A DNA stretch of 64,000 nucleotides from Caballeronia sp. LZ062 (GTDB taxonomy: Bacteria; Pseudomonadota; Gammaproteobacteria; Burkholderiales; Burkholderiaceae). The DNA lies in the NCBI RefSeq assembly GCF_031450785.1, contig NZ_JARTWB010000002.1:2728001-2792000 (forward strand), given 5' to 3'. The notes beneath the pieces were generated by a model. It was given only the letters and a program-made list of their open reading frames with translations. It did not search any database and had not been told where the DNA came from. Shown here piece by piece: positions 55,054 to 63,474 of the stretch. A program made the position numbers and the translations under genes. The stretch's first letter is position 1. Every line of letters begins with the position of its first letter.

Positions 55054-55892
55054 CCAATCCAGACGTATCGCACCACGTTTCGCTGGCCAAACTGCGGTCA
55101 ATGCTAGGAGTGTCCCGAGCCGTTGTGGACGGCCTAATTGAGCTCGGTCTCGTGACTCCGAGTCGCGGACCGAGGAACTCGCTGCGCTTCACCTTTCAAG
55201 ATGTCGTCTTGCTTCGTACCGCCTTGCAGTTGCGGACATCGAAGACTTCGCCACGCAAACTGCGCGATGCGCTCGAAAGGCTTAAGCGTGAGCTTCCGGA
55301 CGAGCTCCCGCTGTCCGGCATTCGCGTCGCTGCTGAGGGCAACAAGATTATCGTCAAGACCGGCCCAACGCGATGGGACGCGGTGACGGGGCAGCTGCTT
55401 CTGGACTTTGAAGTGGCAGAGGTCGGCGGGGATGTTGTCCTGCTGGATGCGACGCCGCAGCGCAAAAGCGCCGCCGCCGGTCAAGCGCGCGAGCGGTATG
55501 AGTTGGCCGAGCAATTGACGAAGACTGAGCCCAACGCCGCGGAGCTCAACTACCGAAAAGCAATCGAATTGTCGCCGGAACCGTTTTATGCGGCATATGT
55601 GGACCTCGGTGCTCTGTTGTGCGAGCAGGAGCATCAATGCGGAGACGCGTTACGTGTCTTCGATGAGGCCTTAAAGCACTTTCCGGATGACGCAGTCTTG
55701 CATTTCAACCGCGGTGTCGCGCTCGACATCATGGAGCGACACGACGAAGCTAAGAAGAGCTACGAGCGATGCCTCGCCATCAATCCGGATTACGCGGATG
55801 CACACCACAACCTCGCTATTATCTTGGATAAGCGCGGCGACCGGCGCGGTTTGATTCGTCATCTGAGCGCCTACCGCAGACTTAGTACCTGA
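55050..55892 (+). CDS. MerR-like helix-turn-helix and TPR protein coupled to ku
   Basis: The 280-residue protein has an N-terminal DNA-binding region resembling MerR-type winged helices (SLAKLRSMLGVSRAVVDGLI, then LRFTFQDVVLLRTALQLRTS). A linker with beta character (about 90-140) follows, and about three TPR units occupy the C-terminal half (AALNYRKAIELSPEP-like, ALRVFDEALKHFPDDAVLHF, KKSYERCLAINPDYADAHHN). It starts with GTG inside the ku stop, so it is translated together with Ku. A role in NHEJ control or scaffolding is inferred only from this coupling. Confidence 0.75.
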   Translation: MTNPDVSHHVSLAKLRSMLGVSRAVVDGLIELGLVTPSRGPRNSLRFTFQDVVLLRTALQLRTSKTSPRKLRDALERLKRELPDELPLSGIRVAAEGNKIIVKTGPTRWDAVTGQLLLDFEVAEVGGDVVLLDATPQRKSAAAGQARERYELAEQLTKTEPNAAELNYRKAIELSPEPFYAAYVDLGALLCEQEHQCGDALRVFDEALKHFPDDAVLHFNRGVALDIMERHDEAKKSYERCLAINPDYADAHHNLAIILDKRGDRRGLIRHLSAYRRLST

Positions 55893-56566
55893 CAACTGCG
55901 GCGTGCGGAACGAGCGACTGCATCGAGCGAATACCTTTTTACACGTCGGTGTCAGCGGTGTCGTCGAGCTAACCAACGTTTGGACGTTGTTCAATGTCGC
56001 TAACGAGCCTTGTTTCGGGCGGCCTGCTGGCAACGTTCTGGCATAGAGCTCAAACGAACGAGCCGATTGCTGGCACCTTGCCGCCGTCACAAGGGGCCGA
56101 ACAACGACGAGAAAGGGTCGCTGTTATCGGCGTTGCTCCTAGATTGCCAACGTCGCGAGCCGTGTGCGAAGGGTAAGGAAGTCAGCGGTGCTGCCGGCTT
56201 GCATCACGACGGCGGATTCTGCGCGACCTTGTTCCGTTGGAACGCTTGCATTCGAGAGCTCTCATTCCGACTTAAGTGCCGGCTAGACACTCGTGGCACG
56301 CATAGCACCCTGCCGCGCGGGAGATGCCGTAATGCTCGCTCTTATGGAGAACGCTTCCGCATTTGGCTTCCGGAGAATTGAGACGCATGATGCCCCGCTC
56401 GGCGGATAGGCCAGTTCAAAGGCAACCACTCTGCCTCTTGAGTTACCAGTGGCGATGGACGGTTACCGCCCCTGGTCTAACAAGTGCTAAAAGTCGGTTG
56501 CGTCGCTGCAAATAATCAGCCCTTCAGCTTCCGTCTGCAGACGACGCGAATGGTCAAAACAGCAAT
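55893..56566. other. Gene-poor spacer after the NHEJ genes
   Basis: About 670 bases with short open frames on both strands but none with a convincing start, ribosome site and protein-like composition. No terminal repeat, tRNA or transposase fragment was recognised. It separates the repair module from the metal-resistance block and may mark an old junction. Confidence 0.4.
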
Positions 56567-56911
56567 TCACTCGAGCTCTGGGCCGTCAGGTGGTTGCTGT
56601 TCACAGACGTGCTCTACCATGTTCCCGATGATGCGCTTCACATGGTGGTCAGCTGCGTCGTAGAAAATTTGCTTACCTCGTCGCTCGGCCCGTAGAACGC
56701 GAGCGGCACGTAGCAGACGCAGATGATGACTGACGAGCGGCTGTGACATACCGTACTTCGCGGCAATGTCAGATACGCACAGAGGGGAGCCAAGACAAGC
56801 TGCAATTATCTTGAGTCTGCTGGGGTCACCCATGAGCCGGAACATCTCAGCCATCTCGACGAACCGGTCGTCGCTCAACTGGACTTCTTCAATCATAGCT
56901 CTACCATCCAC
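56567..56911 (-). CDS. ArsR/SmtB-family metal-sensing repressor
   Basis: The 114-residue protein has the ArsR winged helix (MFRLMGDPSRLKIIAACLGS, CVSDIAAKYGMSQPLVSHHL, RLLRAARVLRAERRGKQIFY). The C-terminal helix reads ADHHVKRIIGNMVEHVCEQQ. Its residues D-x-H ... H-x-x-E with the 11-residue spacing match the alpha-5 zinc/cobalt site of SmtB and CzrA. It should therefore sense Zn, Co or similar ions and release DNA when metal binds. GTG at 56911 or ATG at 56896 may be the start. It is divergent from the CDF exporter gene. Confidence 0.88.
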   Translation of the reverse strand: MDGRAMIEEVQLSDDRFVEMAEMFRLMGDPSRLKIIAACLGSPLCVSDIAAKYGMSQPLVSHHLRLLRAARVLRAERRGKQIFYDAADHHVKRIIGNMVEHVCEQQPPDGPELE

Positions 56912-56912
56912 T

Positions 56913-56938
56913 CACATATCAATGTGTGTTTATATGTG
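56913..56938. promoter_or_regulatory. Operator candidate between the ArsR-type sensor and the CDF exporter
   Basis: CACATAT (56913-56919) and ATATGTG (56932-56938) form a perfect 7-bp dyad with a 12-base AT-rich spacer. The surroundings also contain a TATATGTGTATATAA stretch. Position and composition fit the AT-rich dyads bound by SmtB-type sensors. Confidence 0.6.
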
Positions 56939-56976
56939 TATATAATTCTACATCCAGTACGCTAAGGTAACCCACG

Positions 56977-58050
56977 ATGTCTACCAAGCACGACCACTCT
57001 GACCATCAGCGCGCCAAGTCGAACGTCGCCGGTCACGCCGACGACGATGACCATGACCATGACCATGACCATGACCACTCGACGCACGACCACGGCAAGG
57101 GCCACAGCCACGGAGGCCACGGACACAGCCATGCAGGACATAATCACCTGTCCGGAGTGACTGACCAAAGGCGCATGGGCTGGGCGTTCGTCATCATCGC
57201 CGCCTTCATGCTTGTCGAGGTCATCGGAGGCGTCGTCTCGGGCTCTCTGGCACTCCTGGCCGACGCGGGCCACATGGCGAGCGACACTTTAGCGCTCGCG
57301 TTTAGCTGGGCGGCGATTCACTATGGCAAGCGGCCAGCAACGGGTCAAATGTCCTTCGGCTATAAACGTCTAGAGGTCCTGGCTGCGTTTGTGAACGGAT
57401 GCGCCTTGTTTGTCATCGCAGGGTGGATTGTCGTCGAAGCCGTGCAGCGGTTTGCGGCCCCGGTTCCGGTTCTCGGCAAGACTATGTTCATCGTGGCCGT
57501 GGTCGGGCTGCTAGCCAACATAGGCGCGTTTGCGGTTTTGCACGGCGGCAACCGCGAGAACCTCAATATGCGCGGAGCATGGCTTCACGTTATGGGAGAC
57601 ATGTTAGGCTCCATCGCAGCCATCGTAGCCGCGTTGGTCATTCTTGGCACAGGATGGACACCAATCGACCCGCTGCTCTCGATTTTTGTCGCGGTCATCA
57701 TCCTCAAGAGCGCGTGGGGCATTGTTAAGTCCTCAGCGCGTATCTTGCTCGAGGGAACGCCCGAAGGTATGAGTCTCGCCGATATCAAAGCCGACCTTGA
57801 GCAGAACGTCGTGGAAGTCTCCAACGCACACCACATCCACGCCTGGTCCATCACTGGTGAGCAGCATCTGGTGACACTGCACGTTCACCCAGCGTCAGGG
57901 ACTACCGCACGTGACGTCGTCATTGCCGTCCAGCAGCGGCTGGCAACGAAATTCAATATCCAACATGTGACCGTACAGGTTGAGGATGAGCAATGCGTCG
58001 ACGCCCATTCTAGTACTGGAGTCGGTCACGAGGCTCAGCGAGCCGTTTGA
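56977..58050 (+). CDS. czcD: CDF cation-efflux protein (CzcD/DmeF type)
   Basis: The 357-residue inner-membrane antiporter has a strikingly His/Asp-rich N-terminus (about residues 5-55, with a DDDHDHDHDHDH run). Six membrane segments follow, starting WAFVIIAAFMLVEVIGGVVS. The CDF metal site is visible as LLADAGHMASDTLAL (HxxxD) and WLHVMGDMLGSIAAI (HxxxD). The C-terminal cytoplasmic domain contains HHIHAWSITGEQHLVTLHVH. It exports Zn, Co or Cd to the periplasm. The His-rich run is coded by tandem GACCAT hexamers. Confidence 0.93.
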   Translation: MSTKHDHSDHQRAKSNVAGHADDDDHDHDHDHDHSTHDHGKGHSHGGHGHSHAGHNHLSGVTDQRRMGWAFVIIAAFMLVEVIGGVVSGSLALLADAGHMASDTLALAFSWAAIHYGKRPATGQMSFGYKRLEVLAAFVNGCALFVIAGWIVVEAVQRFAAPVPVLGKTMFIVAVVGLLANIGAFAVLHGGNRENLNMRGAWLHVMGDMLGSIAAIVAALVILGTGWTPIDPLLSIFVAVIILKSAWGIVKSSARILLEGTPEGMSLADIKADLEQNVVEVSNAHHIHAWSITGEQHLVTLHVHPASGTTARDVVIAVQQRLATKFNIQHVTVQVEDEQCVDAHSSTGVGHEAQRAV

Positions 58051-58575
58051 CATACGACACAGCGGCCGTCATGTAATGTGTCGCTCATCAGCGTAACGGG
58101 GCTCCGGACCAGCGCGGCGTCAAGCGTCAGCTAAAAGGAGTGCCGCGATGTTTTGCAGGCGCAGTCTCCACGGAGCTCAACGCCTGCATAAATCCCGCAT
58201 TCGTCGACCGGGATGTCGCCGCCGCCAAAAGCCCGCAGAGCGCCCAGCTGCTTGCAAAAATAGCCGTTCCGCGATGCGTTCCGTCGACACGTGCGTGCTC
58301 GTCAACGGGCGCGTTGATTACTGCACCTATCTCCGATTCGCCGGAGTCTGCTAGTAACGCGCACCTCAATCCAGAGTTTATGTCGCAGAAGATGACAGTA
58401 ATCTCATGTTCATCTCATGTGAATGCTCCGGCGAGTTCGTAGTATCTCGGCGGATGAGCGCCTCCACGGCTTGCGGCCAGACCGGCAACTGAAACGAGCC
58501 AGCGAAAAAAGCAATGCTACTGGAGAATGTGCGGCGCAAGATTGAGCACGTTGACGGAAGTCGAAGGACACGCAG
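58051..58575 (+). other. Spacer and leader upstream of czcRS
   Basis: These 525 bases contain a common motif copy at 58391-58418 (see separate entry). A short frame at 58148 has an AAAGGAG ribosome site, but its Arg-rich composition makes it doubtful as a gene. Otherwise nothing is supported. Confidence 0.35.
58391..58417 (+). promoter_or_regulatory. CzcR-box candidate 1 (upstream of czcRS)
   Basis: GATGACAG, 5 bases, then TCATGTTCATCTCA. The second part repeats TCAT at about 6-7 base intervals, as in direct-repeat sites of OmpR-family regulators. It lies about 160 bases before the czcR start. Three further copies occur in this window. Confidence 0.65.
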
Positions 58576-59256
58576 ATGAAGATATTGATTGTTGAAGACG
58601 AGGAGAAAACAGGCGCCTATCTTCGTCGAGGCCTCTCGGAAGCGGGCTACGTTGTCGACTGGGTCAAAGATGGCATCAGCGGGCAGCATCAAGCAGAAAC
58701 GGAAGAATACGATTTGCTGATTCTTGATGTGATGCTTCCAGGACAGGACGGCTGGACGCTCCTGAAAAACCTCCGCCGCACACGGGCGACTCCGGTTCTT
58801 TTCCTTACGGCGCGGGACGACGTCGATGACCGCGTTAGAGGGCTGGAACTCGGTGCCGATGATTATCTCGTGAAGCCGTTCGACTTCGTCGAACTAACCG
58901 CGAGAATTCGTACTATTCTGCGCCGAGGCAAGCCTAGTGAAACCAACATCCTTCAGGTCTCTAACCTTCAGCTCGACCTCACACGTCGGAAGGCTACCCG
59001 GCAAGGGGACGTGGTTCTGCTCACAGCAAAGGAGTTCGCTTTGCTGTGGCTTCTGATGCGGCGCGAGGGACAGATTCTCCCGCGAGCGACTATTGCCGCA
59101 CAGGTCTGGGATATGAACTTCAACAGCGATACGAATGTTGTCGACTCGGTCATTCGTCGCCTGCGAGCAAAGATTGACGACGACTACGAACCTAAGCTTA
59201 TCCACACCGTCAGAGGCATGGGCTATGTTCTCGAAGTGCGCCCCCCGGAGAACTGA
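58576..59256 (+). CDS. czcR: Heavy-metal response regulator (CzcR/CusR/IrlR family)
   Basis: The 226-residue OmpR/PhoB-type regulator begins [20 protein letters not shown]. It carries the phospho-acceptor Asp51 in [14 protein letters not shown], the conserved Thr and Lys in [10 protein letters not shown] and [10 protein letters not shown], and a C-terminal winged helix ([34 protein letters not shown]). The N-terminal sequence matches the IrlR/CusR/CzcR heavy-metal group. Its stop overlaps the start of the sensor gene by one base. A common motif upstream suggests autoregulation. Confidence 0.93.
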   Translation: MKILIVEDEEKTGAYLRRGLSEAGYVVDWVKDGISGQHQAETEEYDLLILDVMLPGQDGWTLLKNLRRTRATPVLFLTARDDVDDRVRGLELGADDYLVKPFDFVELTARIRTILRRGKPSETNILQVSNLQLDLTRRKATRQGDVVLLTAKEFALLWLLMRREGQILPRATIAAQVWDMNFNSDTNVVDSVIRRLRAKIDDDYEPKLIHTVRGMGYVLEVRPPEN

Positions 59257-60647
59257 TGGTCAAGCGCCTTCTCCCACGGACTCTACGCTCCAGATTGACC
59301 GTTCTCGTAGGCCTTCTCACGAGCGTTATCCTGGCGGCAAGCGAGCTTGCCATCTATGAGTCTTTGAAAGGGAAAATCGACTTCACCGCGGCAGAGCAGA
59401 TGCACAGCATGTTGACTGCCATAGCGAGTCACCTGGAGAAGGTGCGAAGCGCGGACGAGGTTCCCCGAGATACGTCGAAATGGATTGACCCACTTCACGG
59501 TCATCGGAACATGGACCTAGCCATCTTCGATTCGACGGGTCGCTCTCTCGTCGAGACCAGTACCTTCACGGACGCGGGCACCGTACGCAACACAGCCACG
59601 CGCGGTCGATTTGTCACGTTCGATGCACGTGGAGGGACTGTGCGGTATCTGGTCGCTGACGTGCGAACAAGCAGCCCCGGCGGCCAGGTCATGCGAGTGG
59701 CTATACAGTACGACCGCAGCTACGACCTCTCGCTACTAAGACACCAGGCATACACCATCGCGGTTATCGCCGTCATCGGCGTTCTCCTCGCCACGTCGCT
59801 CGCTTACGGCATCGCCTACTTCGGACTCGTACCACTGCGCAGACTCATTCTATCGGCTGAACAAATGTCATCCAGCCGACTCGCACATCCGCTTCCACCC
59901 CTGGAGACGTCGGGCGAGTTGAAAGAGCTCGAGCATGCGTTTAATGGCATGCTTGCGCGCCTGAACGAATCCTTCACGCGTCTCAGTCAGTTTTCGTCGA
60001 ATCTTGCGCACGATATGCGTACGCCGTTGAACAACCTCCAAACCGCTGCACAGGTCGTGCTGGCGCGGCCCAGGGGGCCGGACGATTATCGAGAGGTCAT
60101 CGAGTCGAGTGTAGACGAGTATCAGCGTCTGTCGAGGATGATTGACGACATGTTGTTCCTCGCCAGGTCTGAACGTGCGGACGCGCAAATGGACGTTCGT
60201 CGACTTGACGCCAGGGCTGAATCGGCACGCGTGGTGGGCTATTACGAGCCACTAGCTGAAGACGCGGACGTGACTATCCTCGTCGTAGGGGACGCGGCTC
60301 TCGACGCAGACTTGATGCTTTTCCAGCGAGCATTGAGCAACCTAATCTCGAACGCGCTCGCACACGCCCCGGCGGACTCCGACATTACCGTCACATGCAG
60401 CGAGAGCGACGACATGACGACGGTTGCTGTATCTGACAGTGGAGAAGGCATCCCGGAAGAGCACCTAGATAGAGTCTTCGACCGCTTCTATAGGGTAGAC
60501 CCGTCGCGGCACAACTCTGCGTCAGGGACTGGCCTCGGATTGGCCATCGTTCGCTCCATCATGGACCTACATAAGGGCGAAAGCGGCGTTCGGAGCGAGC
60601 CTGGAAAGAAAACGACGTTCTGGTTGCGCTTTCCGAAACGCCAATAG
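59256..60647 (+). CDS. czcS: Heavy-metal sensor histidine kinase (CzcS/CusS/IrlS family)
   Basis: The 463-residue inner-membrane kinase has a first membrane segment at about 15-35, a periplasmic sensor region (about 38-165), a second segment (AYTIAVIAVIGVLLATSLAY) and a HAMP domain. The H-box is FSSNLAHDMRTPLNNL (His about 253). The ATP-binding domain has LISNALAHAPADSD and SGEGIPEEHLDRVFDRFY, then GTGLGLAIVRSIM. It should phosphorylate the adjacent response regulator in response to periplasmic metal. It is translated directly after czcR. Confidence 0.93.
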   Translation: MVKRLLPRTLRSRLTVLVGLLTSVILAASELAIYESLKGKIDFTAAEQMHSMLTAIASHLEKVRSADEVPRDTSKWIDPLHGHRNMDLAIFDSTGRSLVETSTFTDAGTVRNTATRGRFVTFDARGGTVRYLVADVRTSSPGGQVMRVAIQYDRSYDLSLLRHQAYTIAVIAVIGVLLATSLAYGIAYFGLVPLRRLILSAEQMSSSRLAHPLPPLETSGELKELEHAFNGMLARLNESFTRLSQFSSNLAHDMRTPLNNLQTAAQVVLARPRGPDDYREVIESSVDEYQRLSRMIDDMLFLARSERADAQMDVRRLDARAESARVVGYYEPLAEDADVTILVVGDAALDADLMLFQRALSNLISNALAHAPADSDITVTCSESDDMTTVAVSDSGEGIPEEHLDRVFDRFYRVDPSRHNSASGTGLGLAIVRSIMDLHKGESGVRSEPGKKTTFWLRFPKRQ

Positions 60648-60734
60648 CGCGAGCAGGGGCACCAGCGGGAGGAAAGCTGGCGCGGCGGGAGAGGCGAGTT
60701 ACTCGTCCACCGCGGCCTCGTAAGTGAGGACTTT

Positions 60735-61007
60735 CTAGCGGCCTGCCACGGCGTCATGTTGCTCGAACGCAGGCGACTCTTCCCCGGCGTGTCTCGTGAG
60801 GGTGTGAAGCTCCCTATTCCTGGTCAGCATCTCATCCGTTGGCGGATACTGAGGCTTATTCACCGCGGTGACTCCATCATGCTGAGCCATCAGCAGTTCC
60901 TGACGCACCTGTTCTCGCGTCTTACTCTCTGCCGAAATCGCAGCGGACATGGACCCTGCCGAAACTCCTGCCGTAACGATTATCACCGCGATTCTTACTG
61001 CTTTCAT
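60735..61007 (-). CDS. Small exported DUF4148-type protein
   Basis: The 90-residue protein has a Sec signal peptide (MKAVRIAVIIVTAGVSAGSM, cleavage near SAAISA). The mature part, KTREQVRQELLMAQHDGVTA followed by KPQYPPTDEML, has the DUF4148 pattern common in Burkholderiales. The ATG at 61007 follows GGAGATGA; an in-frame extension to 61109 is rejected. Function is unknown. It lies between czcRS and czcC, transcribed toward czcRS. A variant of the common motif lies upstream on the same strand, suggesting metal-dependent expression. Confidence 0.8.
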   Translation of the reverse strand: MKAVRIAVIIVTAGVSAGSMSAAISAESKTREQVRQELLMAQHDGVTAVNKPQYPPTDEMLTRNRELHTLTRHAGEESPAFEQHDAVAGR

Positions 61008-61083
61008 TGAGTCATCTCCGTGGGTCGCCCGCCAATGATGGCAAGCCATGGAGGCAGTATCGGCGTCAGACAGTGCATTGATG

Positions 61084-61121
61084 TGATACGAAGATGAGAA
61101 AGCTAACAACGGACTGTCATC
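61084..61121 (-). promoter_or_regulatory. CzcR-box candidate 2, with an 11-base longer spacer (upstream of the DUF4148 gene)
   Basis: On the minus strand: GATGACAG (61121-61114), 16 bases, then TCATCTTCGTATCA (61097-61084). The other three copies have a 5-base gap, so this spacer is longer by 11 bases, about one helical turn. It lies 77 bases upstream of the start at 61007. Confidence 0.55.
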
Positions 61122-61498
61122 AATCCAGACGCCGTTAGGTCAATGCGTTATGCATGACAGAACCGCCAAAGCAAACCGTATCCGGAGCGATAACACCAGC
61201 GCGACCTAGTCCTTCACCAGTTTCCGCTGTGTTGAAATTCACGCGGTCGCAGCAGCCCGACTTGGGGCGACATTTTCGCTTTCAGAACTAGCTTGATTGC
61301 AGGCCGAATCAGTGCGCAAAGAGAGCAAATCGTTCAGATGGCCCAACACCGGCACGGTATCAAATGGGCTCAATTTGGCTGACCGCATATCCCATCGCCC
61401 ATCCACGGAAAAACGTATCCGCGATGTTGGACTCGTTGTTTAAGAGGCACGATACGCCGTGGTAACCAACGGCATCGCGTACTTGGTCGGCCGACGAC
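61122..61498. other. Spacer between the divergent small-protein genes
   Basis: About 380 bases with no supported gene. Motif copies flank it on both sides, facing outward. No inverted terminal repeat or known mobile-element end was recognised. Confidence 0.35.
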
Positions 61499-61525
61499 GA
61501 TGACAGTCTTATCATTTTCATATCA
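61499..61525 (+). promoter_or_regulatory. CzcR-box candidate 3 (upstream of the small lipoprotein)
   Basis: GATGACAG, 5 bases, then TCATTTTCATATCA. It ends 64 bases before the ATG at 61590, a distance similar to that at czcC. Confidence 0.65.
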
Positions 61526-61589
61526 CGATAGCGCACCCACTAAGCTACACACTTGCAAGAACACGCATAGTTTGACTTATGGAACTGCC

Positions 61590-61811
61590 ATGACTCGAGG
61601 AGTACCGTTGTTGATGGTAATAGTCGCCTTGTTGAGTGGTTGCTCGTCGAAAACGCCGCCCGGTTCGCAGCAAGGTAAAACGAAAGAGCAGGCGAATACC
61701 GAATTGCAACAGGCATGGCAAGATGGGTGGTTGCCTCATCGGCACGCGGAGTATCCGCCGAACCAGGCAGCGCTAGAGCGCAATAAGCAACGCAATGCGA
61801 GACAGCAATAA
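61590..61811 (+). CDS. Small DUF4148-like lipoprotein
   Basis: The 73-residue protein has a lipoprotein signal peptide (GVPLLMVIVALLSGCSSK; lipobox LSGC, Cys about residue 18). The mature part, KTKEQANTELQQAWQDGWLP followed by HRHAEYPPNQAALERNK, resembles the mature part of the small protein encoded at 60735-61007. The ATG at 61590 is chosen over an in-frame start at 61500 because it gives the signal peptide. It could buffer or deliver metal at the membrane, but the only support is context. Confidence 0.75.
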   Translation: MTRGVPLLMVIVALLSGCSSKTPPGSQQGKTKEQANTELQQAWQDGWLPHRHAEYPPNQAALERNKQRNARQQ

Positions 61812-61940
61812 AACAAGACCCTTGTGCCGCCGTCAAGCGCACTGAGTTCGCGTTGTTGGATGGAGCGGCTGCCTCAACTCTAGCTGGGCTGCGGACCCAG
61901 CCTCCCGGAACCAATAGCTGTCCCGCCCGTACGCCCCCCG

Positions 61941-61965
61941 GAAAGCCCCGTCGATGCGGGCTTTC
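61941..61965 (+). terminator. Probable terminator after the small lipoprotein
   Basis: An 8-bp perfect stem GAAAGCCC / GGGCTTTC with a 9-base loop is followed by TGCGTTTCTCGTTT. The T-run is broken, so strength is uncertain. It is the only structured element in the 330-base gap before czcC apart from the motif at 62057. Confidence 0.55.
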
Positions 61966-62056
61966 TGCGTTTCTCGTTTGCAGAATTTATCCAACTAACA
62001 CCCATAACTTGAAGGTTGACGGTCGAAACACAACAAAGCGTCGCACGTTCTGATTA

Positions 62057-62083
62057 GATGACAGAAATCTCATCTTCATCTCA
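62057..62083 (+). promoter_or_regulatory. CzcR-box candidate 4 (upstream of czcC)
   Basis: GATGACAG, 5 bases, then TCATCTTCATCTCA, ending 58 bases before the czcC ATG. It differs from the copy upstream of czcRS by only a few bases across 27 positions. Confidence 0.7.
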
Positions 62084-62141
62084 TCGGGATATGTCAGTCG
62101 GGCCGTAGCATCGCGGGAATTATTTCCCCGTTACATTCGTT

Positions 62142-63464
62142 ATGTTCGCACGCACTCTTGCTGCACTGGTATTGATATCAGCCAGTCCTGCGCTTTACGC
62201 GCAAACGGCTGGTGGGCCGTCGGAAAGCGCTATTGACCTTCAGAAGTCGGAGGACTCTCAGCGGCTCGCGGCGCCAACCGCGTTGTTTCTCACTGACGTC
62301 CTGGGGCTGGCTGCGGAAGCCAATCCGATGTTACGCGGAGCGCGCGCCAACTTGAATGCCTCGTCAGGCGCACTCATGCAGGCAGGCGCGCGCCCAAATC
62401 CGTCAATCTCTTTTCTGCAGGAAGGGTTCGGTGGCACTGAACGCACAAGCACCGCCACCGTCAATCAAATCATCGAGTTCGGCGGCAAGCGTCAGGCGCG
62501 GCTCGACGTCGCCTCATATGGGCGTGAGGTCGCGACGGCTTCGCTTGACAGCAGTACCGCAACGCTGCGCGCACAGGTGATTGCGTCCTTCTACGGTCTG
62601 CTCGCGGCCCAGCGGCAATTGAAGGTTGCCGAAGAATCAGCCGAGATTGCTACGCGCTCGGCGGACCTCGCTGATAAAAGGGCGAAAGCCGGAAAGGTAT
62701 CCCCCGTCGAGGCGACCAAGGCACGAGTAGCCGCGAGCGGAGTACAGATTGAGGTAGTGAATGCTCGCGCACGTGTCTCCATGGCAGCAGAGAAGCTTGT
62801 CACGGTGACGGGGGCGACGGCGCTTCGGAACCGGGTAGTTGCAGGCGACATCGAAGGCATCCCTGACATGGAGCCGTTTTCCGAGTTGGCCCCTCGGCTC
62901 GATGACGCGCCGCTTACGCGAGCTGCACGCGCCGAGATGCTGCGGTCAAACGCTGCAATATCGGTCGAGCGTTCGAAGCGAATCCCCGATATCACGCTCA
63001 CGGCGGGTATGAAGCGGGTGGTCACGGGTGGAACGCGAGACAACCAGGCGGTTGTTGGCATCTCGATTCCTTTGCCACTCTTTGACACCAACAAAGGCGC
63101 GTTGCTTGAGGCTGCTCACAAGGCTGAGAAGGCTGAGGCGGATTTCGACAGCGAGCGAGCGAATCTACGACTTGAACTGACCCAAGCTTACGCGAACTAC
63201 GAGAGCGCCAAGCAAGAGGCAGCACGCCTCAAAGTCGACGTACTCCCTGCGGCACGTCAAGCTCTTGATGCGATGTCTCGCGGATATGAACTGGGGAAGT
63301 TCAGCTTCCTCGACGTGCTCGACGCGCAACGCACGCTCTTCCAGGAGCAGTCCCGTTATGTCCAAGCACTCACGGACGCTCATTTGGCCGTTGCCGATAT
63401 CGGCCGTCTGACCGGTACTCCGCTGCCGACCACACAAAGCAATCATATTTCTATAAAACGCTGA
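62142..63464 (+). CDS. czcC: Outer-membrane efflux channel CzcC (TolC family)
   Basis: The 440-residue precursor has a signal peptide (MFARTLAALVLISASPALYA, cleavage near QTA). The TolC-family OEP repeats follow, with LGLAAEANPMLRGARANLNA, FGGKRQARLDVASYG and GKVSPVEATKARVAASGVQI. The second repeat has GYELGKFSFLDVLDAQRTLF, typical of CzcC. It forms the outer-membrane duct of the tripartite metal RND pump. The start has no strong ribosome site. czcB follows 10 bases later. Confidence 0.93.
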   Translation: MFARTLAALVLISASPALYAQTAGGPSESAIDLQKSEDSQRLAAPTALFLTDVLGLAAEANPMLRGARANLNASSGALMQAGARPNPSISFLQEGFGGTERTSTATVNQIIEFGGKRQARLDVASYGREVATASLDSSTATLRAQVIASFYGLLAAQRQLKVAEESAEIATRSADLADKRAKAGKVSPVEATKARVAASGVQIEVVNARARVSMAAEKLVTVTGATALRNRVVAGDIEGIPDMEPFSELAPRLDDAPLTRAARAEMLRSNAAISVERSKRIPDITLTAGMKRVVTGGTRDNQAVVGISIPLPLFDTNKGALLEAAHKAEKAEADFDSERANLRLELTQAYANYESAKQEAARLKVDVLPAARQALDAMSRGYELGKFSFLDVLDAQRTLFQEQSRYVQALTDAHLAVADIGRLTGTPLPTTQSNHISIKR

Positions 63465-63474
63465 AGGACCTGCC

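Noticed and set aside
58140..58442. Short overlapping frames (GTG at 58140, ATG at 58148) upstream of czcR
   Set aside because: An AAAGGAG sequence precedes them, but the two frames compete, neither shows family or signal features, and one runs through the regulatory motif at 58391.
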